Assembly: GCA_001970955.1 (NCBI GenBank)
Contig: MPUH01000895.1
Coordinates: 1 to 30,364, forward strand
DNA: 30,364 nt
DNA from: Stentor coeruleus
Taxonomy: Eukaryota; Ciliophora; Heterotrichea; Heterotrichida; Stentoridae
Direction: 5' to 3'
Numbering within the stretch: position 1 is the first letter of the stretch; each line of letters starts with the position of its first letter. The notes below the pieces were generated by a model. That model had not been told where the DNA came from, did no database searches, and worked only from the letters and a program-made list of their open reading frames with translations. This document shows positions 19,062-28,126 of the stretch, in pieces. The translations under genes and the position numbers were made by a program.

Positions 19062-20669
19062 CTAACTATCCATAGTTTTTGACATTTGTTCAAACTGCAG
19101 AAACTCTTTCAAAGTTGAAGTTACATCAACTCTTGGCAAAGCTTTTGAGCTCTGACTTGCATTTATCACTTTTGGAGGTTTAGCATAACTAGCTTTAGTA
19201 GTTTCAATATTCTTAACTTGTGGCTTTATCAAATTATTATTCAAGATTATTGATGATGGACCTCGAGGAGGTAAATTTAAAGTTCCTCGTGTAGAAGAAT
19301 TTTTAAAAAATCCAGGCTGTGGAGTTAAAGATAAAGGAGGAGTTTTAGAAAATTTGATTTCTTGAACTGTAGTTGTTGACATAGATTTATATGAATTCCC
19401 TGTATTTTGGTCTAAGGCAGATGAGTTTTTATAAGAAGATGGAACTAAATACTGATTAAGGGGGTCAGAAAAGGAGTTTGGAGGCTGTAAAGGAATAGTC
19501 TCTAGGTCAGAAATCATGGAGTTCAAAAAAAACTGTAGGTCTTCATAAAGTTCTGAATGTAACTTCCCCATAAATTCTTTTATTTGCCTTGCAACTGCTG
19601 TTTCCATTGCTTTCTTAACCCTGTTTCTGTATTTATGCTTGGACTTACTCACATACTCATCTATAGTATCATCAATATAACCCCTAGGAGTCTTCATTTC
19701 ACTTCTAGGCCTACTTGCTGTTTGACTAATTTTCGCATTCTCAAAAGCTTGACTGGTATATTCTTTCAATTTCCCCATCATATCTTTAGTTTTTCCATCA
19801 ATAATCCCTCTTAAACTCCTATTTATCGTATCCCCAGAATCTTCAATATACTCATTTATATAGTTTTTCATCTGTGGCTGCCACTTATTATAAAGTTTCC
19901 CCTCATAATCTCCGAATTTATCCCTAGTCTTCTTATCAATTTTTTCCCTTATAAGTCTTCTAAAGTCAATTGACAATGATTTTTCTGATGAATTTTTTTG
20001 AAGAGCTCGACCTTTAGATTTTTCTGGTGTTGAGTTTCTTATTTCTAATGATGATCTTCTACCTAAAGTTTCAAGAGAACCTCGTCGCATTAGAGGATTT
20101 GGGATCTGAGAATTACGTGCAGCAGTTGGAGTTGAAGAGCGTAACGATGAGATTGATAAGTTGTTTTTAGCAACTTTACGCATTTTACTTAAAGCTGACT
20201 TAAGAAGTTCAATCATTTGAGTAGACTTAGCCCGGTCGATTGCTTGTTTGCCAAACTAAATAAAAGTTACTGTGTCCTTTTTTTCTATGTCGCAACCATA
20301 GTCTAAGAGAAGTGAAGCAATACTTTCATTGTTTTGGTAGACTGAAATTATAAGTGGAGTCCAACCTCTCTGGTCGGCAAGATTGACATTAACTCCTTTA
20401 GCTAAGAGTTTCTTAATTACTTCTTCATGGTTATTCAAACTTGCCAATATCAAGGGTGTTTGCCTGGTCTACTGAGTAAATTTTACATTACTAGTCGTAT
20501 TGATATTTGCACCAGCATCAAGCAAGATATCTAGGATTTCGGAATTGCCCATTTTGGCAGCAATAGCGAGTGGAGTCGATCCTTGAGAATTTTTTTGTTC
20601 TAAGTCTTCAGTTAAAACTAGCTGTTCAACTTTTTCTATGTCCCCTTGTTCACATGCCGAAAGTAACAT
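19062..20669 (-). CDS. Ankyrin-repeat protein with disordered tail (three exons)
   Basis: Exons 20669-20487, 20468-20271 and 20255-19062 join to 524 residues. The first about 150 residues are ankyrin repeats in exact 33-residue register: MLLSACEQGDIEKVEQLV, then GSTPLAIAAKMGNSEILDIL, then RQTPLILASLNNHEEVIKKL, then GWTPLIISVYQNNESIASLL, and a degenerate cap FGKQAIDRAKSTQMIELLK. The register runs unbroken across both splice points, strong evidence that three separate open frames are one gene. Residues about 150-524 are basic, Ser/Pro-rich and mostly disordered (SLRSSTPTAARNSQIP, RRGSLETLGRRSSLEIR). Two helical charged stretches interrupt them (DFRRLIREKIDKKTRDKFGDYEGK and RQIKEFMGKLHSELYEDLQFFL). 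Ankyrin repeats bind other proteins; the partner is unknown. Taking the ATG at 20216 as start would lose all repeats. Confidence 0.88.
20256..20270 (-). other. 15-nt spliceosomal intron
   Basis: GTAACTTTTATTTAG on the minus strand lies between codons (ACA/TTT). Retention gives an in-frame TAG at its last three bases. Removal joins the last full ankyrin repeat to its cap and to the long tail. Confidence 0.88.
20469..20486 (-). other. 18-nt intron with tandem NAGNAG acceptor
   Basis: GTAAAATTTACTCAGTAG on the minus strand. Using the first AG (15 nt, CAG) leaves TAG as the next in-frame codon. Using the second AG (18 nt) keeps the 33-residue ankyrin register exactly. So the productive form must use the distal acceptor. 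Confidence 0.78.
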
Positions 20670-21066
20670 TTATTATATAAAAATAGTGAAATTCCATGAG
20701 ATCCTTTCTTATAATATAAAGAAAAATGAGTATCAAAATTTTATGGAAATAGAGTTGGTCAAAATAAGTATATTTTAAAATGTTTAACATTTTTATAAAC
20801 TTAGCATGACTTATAAATTGATATGCTAATTGCAGGCTATTTTCTTCAACTTCTATTTATATCTAATTTTTTTATATACAAACTTACTTATGTTCATCCT
20901 ATCATTTATTGTCCATAAAACAGTGAAGAAATTAACTTGGCAAGTAAATATTTATTAAGAACTCAGTGAAGCTGAAAATGATAGCCGAACTAGAATAAAA
21001 AAGAATCAATACAAGAGCGAGATAATCTTATAATAGAGGAAAGATTTGAATAATTGAATTACTAGT
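20670..21066. other. Divergent intergenic region
   Basis: Begins with G-biased sequence (upstream flank of the ankyrin gene). A short plus-strand frame from ATG 20890 (MFILSFIVHKTVKKLTWQ) with a possible 16-nt intron GTAAATATTTATTAAG at 20944-20959 would give only about 30 residues ending at 20998. I do not call it a gene. Confidence 0.35.
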
Positions 21067-21355
21067 CTACAAATCGCTAAAGCGGGCAATTAAAATATTT
21101 TCAAAATAATTCCTAGTTCCAAGGTTATTTTGCGTCCTATAGAGACTATCAAACTCTTGGATCAATGCTATCTCTCTACTAACCCCATCACAAAAAATCT
21201 AAACAGATTATTATCAATATTTTCAGTAGTCTTCTAATATTTACAGTATTATTTACCTATTTTACTTTCGTATATGAATTCCTTTCTTAAAAAAACTTAA
21301 TATTTTTTCTAATAATTTTCATAACTTCATCTAAATTCATTTTATCACCGTCATC
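21067..21355 (-). pseudogene. Probable relic of an EF-hand gene
   Basis: On the minus strand 21355-21287 reads DDGDKMNLDEVMKIIRKN, an EF-hand loop plus exit helix with residues missing from the loop start. In another frame just upstream lies LLKRGFGMFKGLLSY, which looks like the entering helix. Bases 21198-21067 are a 43-codon frame without an ATG, DGVSREIALIQEFDSLYRTQ and LGTRNYFENILIARFSDL, coding-like and again EF-hand-like at QEFDSL. Frame breaks and the lack of a start or usable GT-AG introns suggest a decayed gene in the channel gene's upstream region. The EF-hand reading is tentative. Confidence 0.33.
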
Positions 21356-21477
21356 TATAACTTAACAATCCCTTAAACATCCCAAAACCTCTTTTGAGCA
21401 ATTCCTAAATAATTACAACCTCTATAACACTTACATATATAATTTTTAACTTAAATCTTTAGCTTAAATTATATAAT
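21356..21477. promoter_or_regulatory. Upstream flank of the OSCA/TMEM63 gene
   Basis: C-over-G sequence (CAATCCCTTAAACATCCCAAAACCTC) followed by an AT-rich leader ending TAATATG. This is the same composition as upstream of other plus-strand genes. No specific factor site can be named. Confidence 0.35.
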
Positions 21478-23526
21478 ATGGAATCAAGCATAGCAAATAT
21501 CATTACAGCCTTTTTTTTAGACCTACTGCTTTTTATTATACTGATGGGCATATTTTTCATATATCGTAGACTTCGTAGCCCAGAAATCAAAGTAGATATT
21601 GAAGTTCCAATCAACAAACCTTATATGCATGAAGGAGAACATTCATCAAAAGACCTTATTCATGAAGTATTAAATATGAATCTTGATACAATTCATACAG
21701 AAATAGGTGAGTGGGGTTTTGTCTATCTAGCTTTTCTCAAATATTCAGTATTCTTATTCTTAATCCTATTTGCACTTGGCCTTATCCTCATAATAGTCTA
21801 CTTATGTGGGAACTCTAAAACTCATAATGATTTCGATAAAGCAGGAATCGCTCATATCATAAACACCGAAAATTGGCTTCTGGCTCCTTTTTTCTTTTTC
21901 CTAACTTTTTCTATAGTCATTTATGCATTTGGCCATTTTATGCTACAAAGAATAAACTCTTCTAGAGCCAATGAAGTTATCCATACATCTAAGCATTACA
22001 CAGTGCAAATCAAAGGGTTTCCAATAAACCATCCAGCTCATGTTATAAGGGATCATATAACAAAAATCCTTAAAGAACAATATGGAGATGGGATAAAATC
22101 AGTTTATGTAGTCCCACAGCTAGTTGAAGCTTATGAAAATTTTATTGAACTAAAAAAATGCCAAAAACAACTCAGGTACTTAAAATACGACTATGAAAAA
22201 ACAAAAATAAGGCCACTTATAAGGGAAAAACTATGGAAAAAAGTTGACGGGATCAGTTTTTATCAAGAAAAAATAAACAATTATAGTTTAAACGTTGACA
22301 AAAAACGCAAAGCGCACGATAAAGAAAATGCTGGAGTATGCTTTGTCATATGCACCACCAGATCTTTAGCTAAAGAAATCATAGAAGTAGGTCTAAAGAA
22401 AAAAAATGGCCCTTTTGATATGTATAAATGGGTATTCAAACAAGCAACAACGCCTGGAGACCTGGTCTGGGAAAGTATTGGTTTTCATAAAACCAGACCT
22501 TTACTACGGAAAATATTAATAAACGGAATATTCATATTTGTATTCCTAATAATCATGACCCCAGAGAGTTTTGTTAAAGCAATCAAAGATACTTGTAAAA
22601 ATATTGGTATAACAGATGTTCTAGGTACTATCTTAGCTTATTATCTACCAAGTTTATTATTGCTATTATATCAGATTCTGATTTTACCAGCAGCTGTAGA
22701 TTTTATGGTCAAACAGGAAAAACACTGGACGAAGCATTCAGAAACAGCTAGTGGGTTAAAAAAATACCTATTTTTTCTATTTTTCTATGCATTCCTCTAC
22801 CCAATGCTCAACCTTCAGTTCACAACTTTAGTTAGAACTCTTGTTGGTGATGAAGAAAAATGGAAATACTTATTTGCTTTAAAGGCTGTAAACCTTCCTG
22901 AGTTCTTTACTATTTTTATAATCCATCAAGCCTTTTTGAAAAATGGATGGGATCTTTTGGTTGCTTCTAAATATATTCTCTCGACAACAAAAGCTTTTTT
23001 TGCTGAGACGAGTATTGAAAAACAACTCGCTTATGAGTCAGATCCTTTCAAATTTGATTTGGAACTAGCAATTTCTTTAAATACATTCATTATTATATGT
23101 AGCTTTTCAGTTATTTATCCTTTTATACTTATTCCAGGGATCATGTTCTTTGTTATTAGGGTATTTTATATGTAGTATTTTATTCATAAACATAATATAC
23201 TAGCTGTATTTTATGTTGATAAAGAAAGTTCAGCGATTCTTAGCGTGTTTTCTTTGATATTGGGTATTATAATTGCTGCCTTATTTTTGCAGGTGCTTAC
23301 TTTGGCCGTGTTAGCTACAAATGATGATAAAAATTATAGAGTGCTTGGAGATATTTTTATGGTATTGAGCTTTTGTGTTGCTATTGGTTTGATTGTTTAT
23401 GCTAAACTTCATTATATTAAGAGACTGAAGGTTAAAGAAGATGTGGCTGAGTATGAAATGAATTTGGAAAACGATCTGTATTATCATCCTATGGATAAAG
23501 AGAATATTATGAAAATTTATATGTGA
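21478..23526 (+). CDS. TMEM63/OSCA-type mechanosensitive cation channel (two exons)
   Basis: Exons 21478-23160 and 23176-23526 join across a 15-nt intron to give 677 residues. The plan is that of OSCA/TMEM63 (CSC1-like) osmotically or stretch-gated, calcium-permeable channels. A first membrane helix lies at about 8-29, with more near 85-110 and 133-155. A long cytosolic domain of the RRM-like 10TM_PHOSPHO type (about 170-330) starts YTVQIKGFPINHPAHVIRDHITKIL and ends PGDLVWESIGFHK. The C-terminal RSN1_7TM bundle follows: RKILINGIFIFVFLIIMTPESF, YYLPSLLLLLYQILILPAAVDF, and then FDLELAISLNTFIIICSFSVIYPFILIPGIMFFVIR, which runs straight into exon 2 as YFIHKHNILAVFYVDKESS and one further hydrophobic pair. 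The exon junction falls inside the conserved core, so without splicing the last helices would be lost. The tail ends acidic (MDKENIMKIYM). Confidence 0.92.
23161..23175 (+). other. 15-nt spliceosomal intron
   Basis: GTATTTTATATGTAG lies between codons (AGG/TAT). Retention ends the protein with an in-frame TAG at its last three bases. Removal opens the frame for another 116 residues that complete the channel core. Confidence 0.9.
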
Positions 23527-23530
23527 AAAG

Positions 23531-23557
23531 AATTAGATAATTAGATAATTAGATAAT
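23531..23557 (+). repeat. 8-bp tandem repeat, about 3.4 copies
   Basis: The unit AATTAGAT is repeated without mismatch over 27 bases, directly after the channel gene's stop codon (TGA, 23524-23526). Confidence 0.8.
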
Positions 23558-23770
23558 ATTTGGATTTAGGTGGAAGAGTTTAAAAGATTTAGGGATGCTT
23601 AAGAGAGTAAAGGCATTAAAACTTAAATTCGAAATTTTAGTAAATTTGTACCAAAAATATTTTTTAGTTCATTTCAAAAAATTCCTCAGTCTTACGCAGT
23701 ATAAAATCCCCAATTTATTGAGCAATTTAAGCATTCTAGATTTTGATAAATAACTTTTTTCTAGACAAGC

Positions 23771-23798
23771 CAAATGACTTTTTCTTTGCAGTCATTTG
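23771..23798. other. Perfect 9-bp hairpin
   Basis: CAAATGACT (23771-23779) and AGTCATTTG (23790-23798) are perfect complements around a 10-nt loop, about 110 bases upstream of the purA ATG. It could be a dyad binding site or chance. Confidence 0.4.
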
Positions 23799-23909
23799 AC
23801 ACTTAGCAATTCCTAAAAGAGTTCCTCATAATAATATTCTATTTTAAGTTTAATAAAATTCTGTCCATGATTTCTCAATAATCTAAGCTCGCTAATTCCA
23901 ATAAAATTA

Positions 23910-25220
23910 ATGCGGAGATTCTTTGGTATATGTTCAACAGGCAGACATAGTCAAGTCTGTGCTGTTGTAGGGTCGCAGTGGGGCGATGAAGGCAAAGGTA
24001 AGCTTGTAGATATCTTAGCAAGGGACTACGATATTATAGGAAGGTTCAATGGTGGGGCAAATGCAGGACATACTGTCATAGTCGGGGGTAACAAATTTGG
24101 TTTCCACCTTCTTCCTTGTGGGGTCTTATATCCAAAGACTTTAAATGTTCTTGGCAATGGTGTCGTAATGCACTTTCAAACAATGCTAGAAGAAATTGAG
24201 CAAGTTGAAAAAGCTGGCATCAAATGCAGGGATAGAATTTTTATCTCAGATCGTGCACATATTGTCACTGACTGGCATTTAGAAGCTGATGGGGCACAAG
24301 AAAAATCTATGAAATCAGGGGGTATTGGGACAACAAAAAGAGGTATTGGTCCAACTTACTCTTCTAAAATGATGAGAATCGGCCTTAGAGTTGGCGATTT
24401 GCTTCATTGGGAAACTTTTAAAGACAAGTATCTAAACATGGCAGAGTTTTATAAAAGAGCTTATGGACTACAAGTTGATGGTGCTAAAGAACTGGATACT
24501 CTTGAAAAAATACGTGATCAAATCAAACCTATGATTGTTGACTCAGTTTATATGATTGGTGAGTCTTTACAAAAAGGTAAAAGAATACTAGCTGAAGGGG
24601 CAAATGCTTTAATGCTAGATATTGATTATGGTTCTTATCCTTATGTAACATCAAGTTCTACAGGTGTTGCTGGAGCTTGTACAGGTTTAGGAATCCCCCC
24701 ATCTAAAATCCAGACTGTAATAGGAATAGTCAAAGCTTATACAACACGTGTTGGTGCTGGACCTTTTCCTACTGAGATAACTGGAGGAGTTGGAGAGCAT
24801 TTACAAACTAAAGGTAAAGAATTCGGAGTGACTACTGGAAGAAAAAGAAGATGTGGATGGTTGGATTTGAATGTTGTTAAATATACGCATATGATTAACA
24901 ATTATACATCAGTTAATATAACCAAACTTGATATCCTTGATGAACTTCCTGAGATATGGCTTGGTGTTGGTTATAAGCTTAATGGGGTGAATTTGAAATC
25001 TATGCCTTCATCTTTAGAAGATCTTAGTAAGGTTGAAGTTGAATATGAAAAGTTACCTGGATGGAAGACTGATACTAGCAAATGTACTAATTGGAATGAT
25101 TTACCTCAACAAGCGAAAAATTATATTGATAGGGTGTCGAAAATACTTGGCATACCAGTTACTTGGGTTGGTACTGGACCAAAGAGAGAAAATATGCTTG
25201 CTAACCCTGATTATAATTAA
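23910..25220 (+). CDS. ADSS: Adenylosuccinate synthetase
   Basis: A 436-residue GTP-dependent ligase that joins IMP and aspartate, the first committed step to AMP. The P-loop-like catalytic segment QWGDEGKGK (23-31) carries the catalytic Asp26, and the GHT motif with catalytic His54 follows in FNGGANAGHTVIVGG. Other family blocks are GIGTTKRGIGPTYSSK (about 138-153), ILAEGANALMLDIDYGSYPYVT and the signature GIVKAYTTRVGAGPFPTE. The C-terminal GRKRRCGWLD and TSVNITKLDILD form the GTP/IMP and Asp sites. The first about 14 residues (MRRFFGICSTGRHS) extend beyond the bacterial start and are basic; they might be a targeting peptide, though the enzyme is normally cytosolic. Length and motif set are normal, with no sign of damage and no intron needed. 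Confidence 0.97.
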   Translation: MRRFFGICSTGRHSQVCAVVGSQWGDEGKGKLVDILARDYDIIGRFNGGANAGHTVIVGGNKFGFHLLPCGVLYPKTLNVLGNGVVMHFQTMLEEIEQVEKAGIKCRDRIFISDRAHIVTDWHLEADGAQEKSMKSGGIGTTKRGIGPTYSSKMMRIGLRVGDLLHWETFKDKYLNMAEFYKRAYGLQVDGAKELDTLEKIRDQIKPMIVDSVYMIGESLQKGKRILAEGANALMLDIDYGSYPYVTSSSTGVAGACTGLGIPPSKIQTVIGIVKAYTTRVGAGPFPTEITGGVGEHLQTKGKEFGVTTGRKRRCGWLDLNVVKYTHMINNYTSVNITKLDILDELPEIWLGVGYKLNGVNLKSMPSSLEDLSKVEVEYEKLPGWKTDTSKCTNWNDLPQQAKNYIDRVSKILGIPVTWVGTGPKRENMLANPDYN

Positions 25221-26374
25221 GGGATAGATATTTAGTTATAAGGATTTAGATAAAAATTAGTATGAGAGGTAGTATGATAGTAGGAATGAGAAAGATTATC
25301 AGAAATGTGCTAAATTTAAAGCCTGTGTGTGCTCGTTTTGTATTGGATAAGCATCTTTCTGAAGAGATTGATGAAGATTATAGCAATTATAGTATTTTTG
25401 GGTCCTTATTGTAAACATATCAACTTATTTTGATAAACGTAAGAAACTTTTGTATCTAGTAAAAAAAATTGCTTTTTTTAGAATCCGAAAAACTCAGCTA
25501 CTTCAGTAAAATTTCAGTAGGATGAACTTGTGGTAAAGAAAATTATTTAGTGTTACTGATTTATTCAAAAGATTTCTTATCTGCTAATCTTGAAATTGAC
25601 CAAGAATCGGCTAAGGGAAATGGTCAGGCAATCACTATTCAAATTAAAAGAAGCTTTTAAAGATATGCTTTAGCACAATATTACCTAAATATCTATACCT
25701 ATAAATTATATCTATGGTAAAGCATATGCACCCTAACACCTTTGAAACCATAATTTAAATTCATAAAGGCCATATTGGTAGACTTCTACATTATTTCACT
25801 TAAGTTGAATCTAATAATAATTAATGTGCCTGGCATAATGACAATAGAGTATTGACTGTAATAAGCCTGTCTTTATATTTGAATAAAAAAATGTAGCCAA
25901 AGTCATTTTAACAAATGAAATCAAGATTCAAATGCTACATTTTTATTAGAAATACGAAAGGAAAAAAAGATTCATGTTATGCTGATTATCTGTGTTTCTA
26001 TCTGTAGAATAAACTTAGATTTTATAAGAGTGAATGCTTAAACTTCATCCTATGCTATATGAACTAAAAAAAGTTTGAAAATATTTCAAGAAACAATTTT
26101 TATATTTTAATGAAGTCTAGAGGGTTTATGTTATGAACACAAAAAATGAAAATAATGCTTATAATGAACATAATGAACATAAAGATGATTGCCTTCTTTA
26201 AAAAATCGATACAAGCCAGGATGGAATTTTAGATTTCAATTTAAATAATACTTGCACTTAACTAGTTATTTAAGTAATTATATCGAAGATATTTATATTT
26301 TTCATACAAAGGACTTTATAAATCTACTTTTTTAATACTTTATGGTTATTCCCATTTGGATTTTTAAAAGGTTA
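25221..26374. other. Convergent intergenic region with coding-like scraps
   Basis: Lies between the ends of purA (+) and the Polo kinase (-). It holds a 50-codon frame at 25262-25414 (MRGSMIVGMRKIIRNVLNL...), inside G-rich 3' flank and unsupported otherwise, and an open plus-strand stretch ending near 25660 (SKDFLSANLEIDQESAKG). It also holds a relic-like frame at 26133-26261 in which a stop is followed by IDTSQDGILDFN, an EF-hand-like loop. Two inverted repeats lie at 25663-25727 (10-bp arms ATATGCTTTA) and 25882-25947. Confidence 0.35.
25882..25947. other. Hairpin with nested stem
   Basis: AATAAAAAAATGTAGC (25882-25897) and GCTACATTTTTATT (25934-25947) are complementary over 14 bp, with two extra A bases on the left arm. 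The 36-nt loop contains a smaller CATTT/AAATG stem. It lies in the convergent spacer; a transcript-end structure or a small RNA is conceivable but not shown. Confidence 0.4.
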
Positions 26375-28126
26375 TTAGACTGGCTTATTTTCATTTGTCC
26401 CTGCTGCTTGTGGATGTAGCATACTTGTTAAGATTTCTTTTGTATATCGCAAACGTTTGGCCATTTCTCTGTTTTGAGTCTCCATAGCACTACTTAATGG
26501 GTATAAAGCACCTTTTCCTTGTTTATTGACATATGTGACCATTTTTGTATCACTACATAGTAATAATTCGCTTTTGTCTAAGAAACTTACTTGGACGATT
26601 TTGTTACTCAGTCGGAATATTATCGCATGCTCTGTTAGAAGCCACTTTTTCACATAGATAAGTTCATTAGTTTCCTCTCCAGAGAACTTATCAATGTTTA
26701 GATGCTTGCGGAAATGCTGTAGAAGGGTAACTTTTTTTTGTAGCTCAGTAGGGAAATTCAGCATCGAGTGTTGAGCTACTGTTTCTTCCTTTCCACCTCC
26801 TTGTCTGAACACATACTGAAAAGAATCTCCCTTAGAACTTGCAACGATTTTTGACGCATCATTAAAATAAACTCCAGCACATCCATTTGAAAGCATATAC
26901 CCAAGTCCATACTTATTTGAGTAATCAACCCATTTACTAACCCATAGTGTTGGCCCTCCTGATATAAAATTATAACAAGAAACCGAAGCTGTTTTCCTAC
27001 TAGTATTTGATCCACTATTAGTCATTTCATTTCTTGAAGGAGCTCTATTTGTACTTTTAGCTTCCCTTTCAGTAAATTTCCCATCTTCTATTCTCGTAGA
27101 CCTAATGTCATCTGACATTCTACTCTGTGATGAAGATCTTAATTGTTTATTAATCTTAGGATCATCTTTATTACTTGGTTCAAACTGTTTTAAATAAGCA
27201 CTTGATGGTGGTACTGCTAAAGTACTAGCTGGAAGGAGCTTAGGTACTAAATTTTTAGTTAGAAATGGATGAGCTAAAAGGTCATCTAAACTTGGTCTAG
27301 CAGCTGGATCATTGATAAGGATTTCAGAAATCATATCCCTAGCTTCTTTTGATACAGGAACTTGTTCAGGAAAAGAATATGCATTCATTTTTATACGACG
27401 ATATGTGAGCTTTACATCATTAGTCTCAAAAGGTGGTTTACCAATCAGCATTGTATATATCAAAACACCCAAACTCCATGTATCTACTTCATAAGAATGT
27501 CCATGACTCCCATCTAATATTTCTGGGGCTATATAATTTGGTGTTCCACATATAGTCCTTTTCCTTTCTCCATCAAATTCTAGTTTTGTCGCAAGGCCTA
27601 AATCCCCTAATTTTATTTCCATCTTGTCACTTAGAAATAAATTTCCAAGTTTTATATCTCTGTGGATTACCCTGTGAGCATGAAGGTATTTCAGTGCTGA
27701 GATTACTTGTGAAGTATAACATTGAACTTCAAGTTCAGATAAACGTTTTCTTCTTCGAATTAGCTCGCTTAAAGTTTGGTTTGTGCATAGTTCAAGTAGG
27801 ATGTACACATTTTCAGAGTCTTCGAAAAAATGCTCGAAGCGCACTATGTTTCGATGAATTAAAGAACGATGGATTTTTATTTCAGACATGAGTTTTTGTC
27901 TTGCTCGAGATTTGGTTAGAGAGGATTTGCTTATTACTTTTCCTGCAGAGATCTGCTTTGTTTCTAAATTTAAGAATTCATAAACTCGTGCAAAGCCTCC
28001 TTTTCCAAGAAACCTCCCTTTTGAGTATCTTTTGTAAGCAGCGTCTCCATTGGCTTTGTATATTTTTTCTTCTACGATTTGTGCTTCCTGGGTTTCGTTA
28101 AGGGATCTTGTGGTTTTTGAAGTCAT
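26375..28126 (-). CDS. PLK: Polo-like kinase (PLK)
   Basis: A 583-residue Ser/Thr kinase of the Polo family, which drives mitotic and basal-body/centriole steps. The kinase domain (about 34-290) has the Polo form of the glycine loop GKGGFARVYE (41-50), Lys63, HRDIKLGN (155-162) and the activation segment ERKRTICGTPNYIAPE with Thr191 at the PLK1 Thr210 position. The metal-binding DFG is DLG (175-177). After a Ser-rich linker come two polo boxes: TLWVSKWVDYSNKYGLGYML (393-412), with Trp399 equivalent to PLK1 Trp414, and YVKKWLLTEHAIIFRLSNKIVQVSF (491-515), ending NREMAKRLRYTKEIL. At the phosphate-gripping pair of box 2, where PLK1 has HTK, this protein has KSE (518-520). ATG 28126 is the only sensible start. 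The upstream flank shows C-over-G bias on the coding strand. Confidence 0.95.
   Translation of the reverse strand: MTSKTTRSLNETQEAQIVEEKIYKANGDAAYKRYSKGRFLGKGGFARVYEFLNLETKQISAGKVISKSSLTKSRARQKLMSEIKIHRSLIHRNIVRFEHFFEDSENVYILLELCTNQTLSELIRRRKRLSELEVQCYTSQVISALKYLHAHRVIHRDIKLGNLFLSDKMEIKLGDLGLATKLEFDGERKRTICGTPNYIAPEILDGSHGHSYEVDTWSLGVLIYTMLIGKPPFETNDVKLTYRRIKMNAYSFPEQVPVSKEARDMISEILINDPAARPSLDDLLAHPFLTKNLVPKLLPASTLAVPPSSAYLKQFEPSNKDDPKINKQLRSSSQSRMSDDIRSTRIEDGKFTEREAKSTNRAPSRNEMTNSGSNTSRKTASVSCYNFISGGPTLWVSKWVDYSNKYGLGYMLSNGCAGVYFNDASKIVASSKGDSFQYVFRQGGGKEETVAQHSMLNFPTELQKKVTLLQHFRKHLNIDKFSGEETNELIYVKKWLLTEHAIIFRLSNKIVQVSFLDKSELLLCSDTKMVTYVNKQGKGALYPLSSAMETQNREMAKRLRYTKEILTSMLHPQAAGTNENKPV

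Larger units (their letters stand above)
23527..23909. other. Intergenic between channel and purA
   Basis: A G-rich 3' flank with an 8-bp tandem repeat, then a C-richer leader to the purA start. A hairpin lies at 23771-23798. No ORF. Confidence 0.45.

Noticed and set aside
25262..25414. 50-codon ORF downstream of adenylosuccinate synthetase
   Set aside because: Sits in G-rich downstream flank, has no C-rich upstream region and no recognised motif; mentioned only in the spacer description.
25728..25739. CCCTAACA, the Stentor-type telomere unit, in CACCCTAACACC
   Set aside because: Only one copy and no array; expected by chance in 30 kb.
26776..28101. Several 60-101 codon frames overlapping the Polo kinase on both strands
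   Set aside because: Out-of-frame shadows; the kinase frame has continuous motif matches from the glycine loop to the second polo box.
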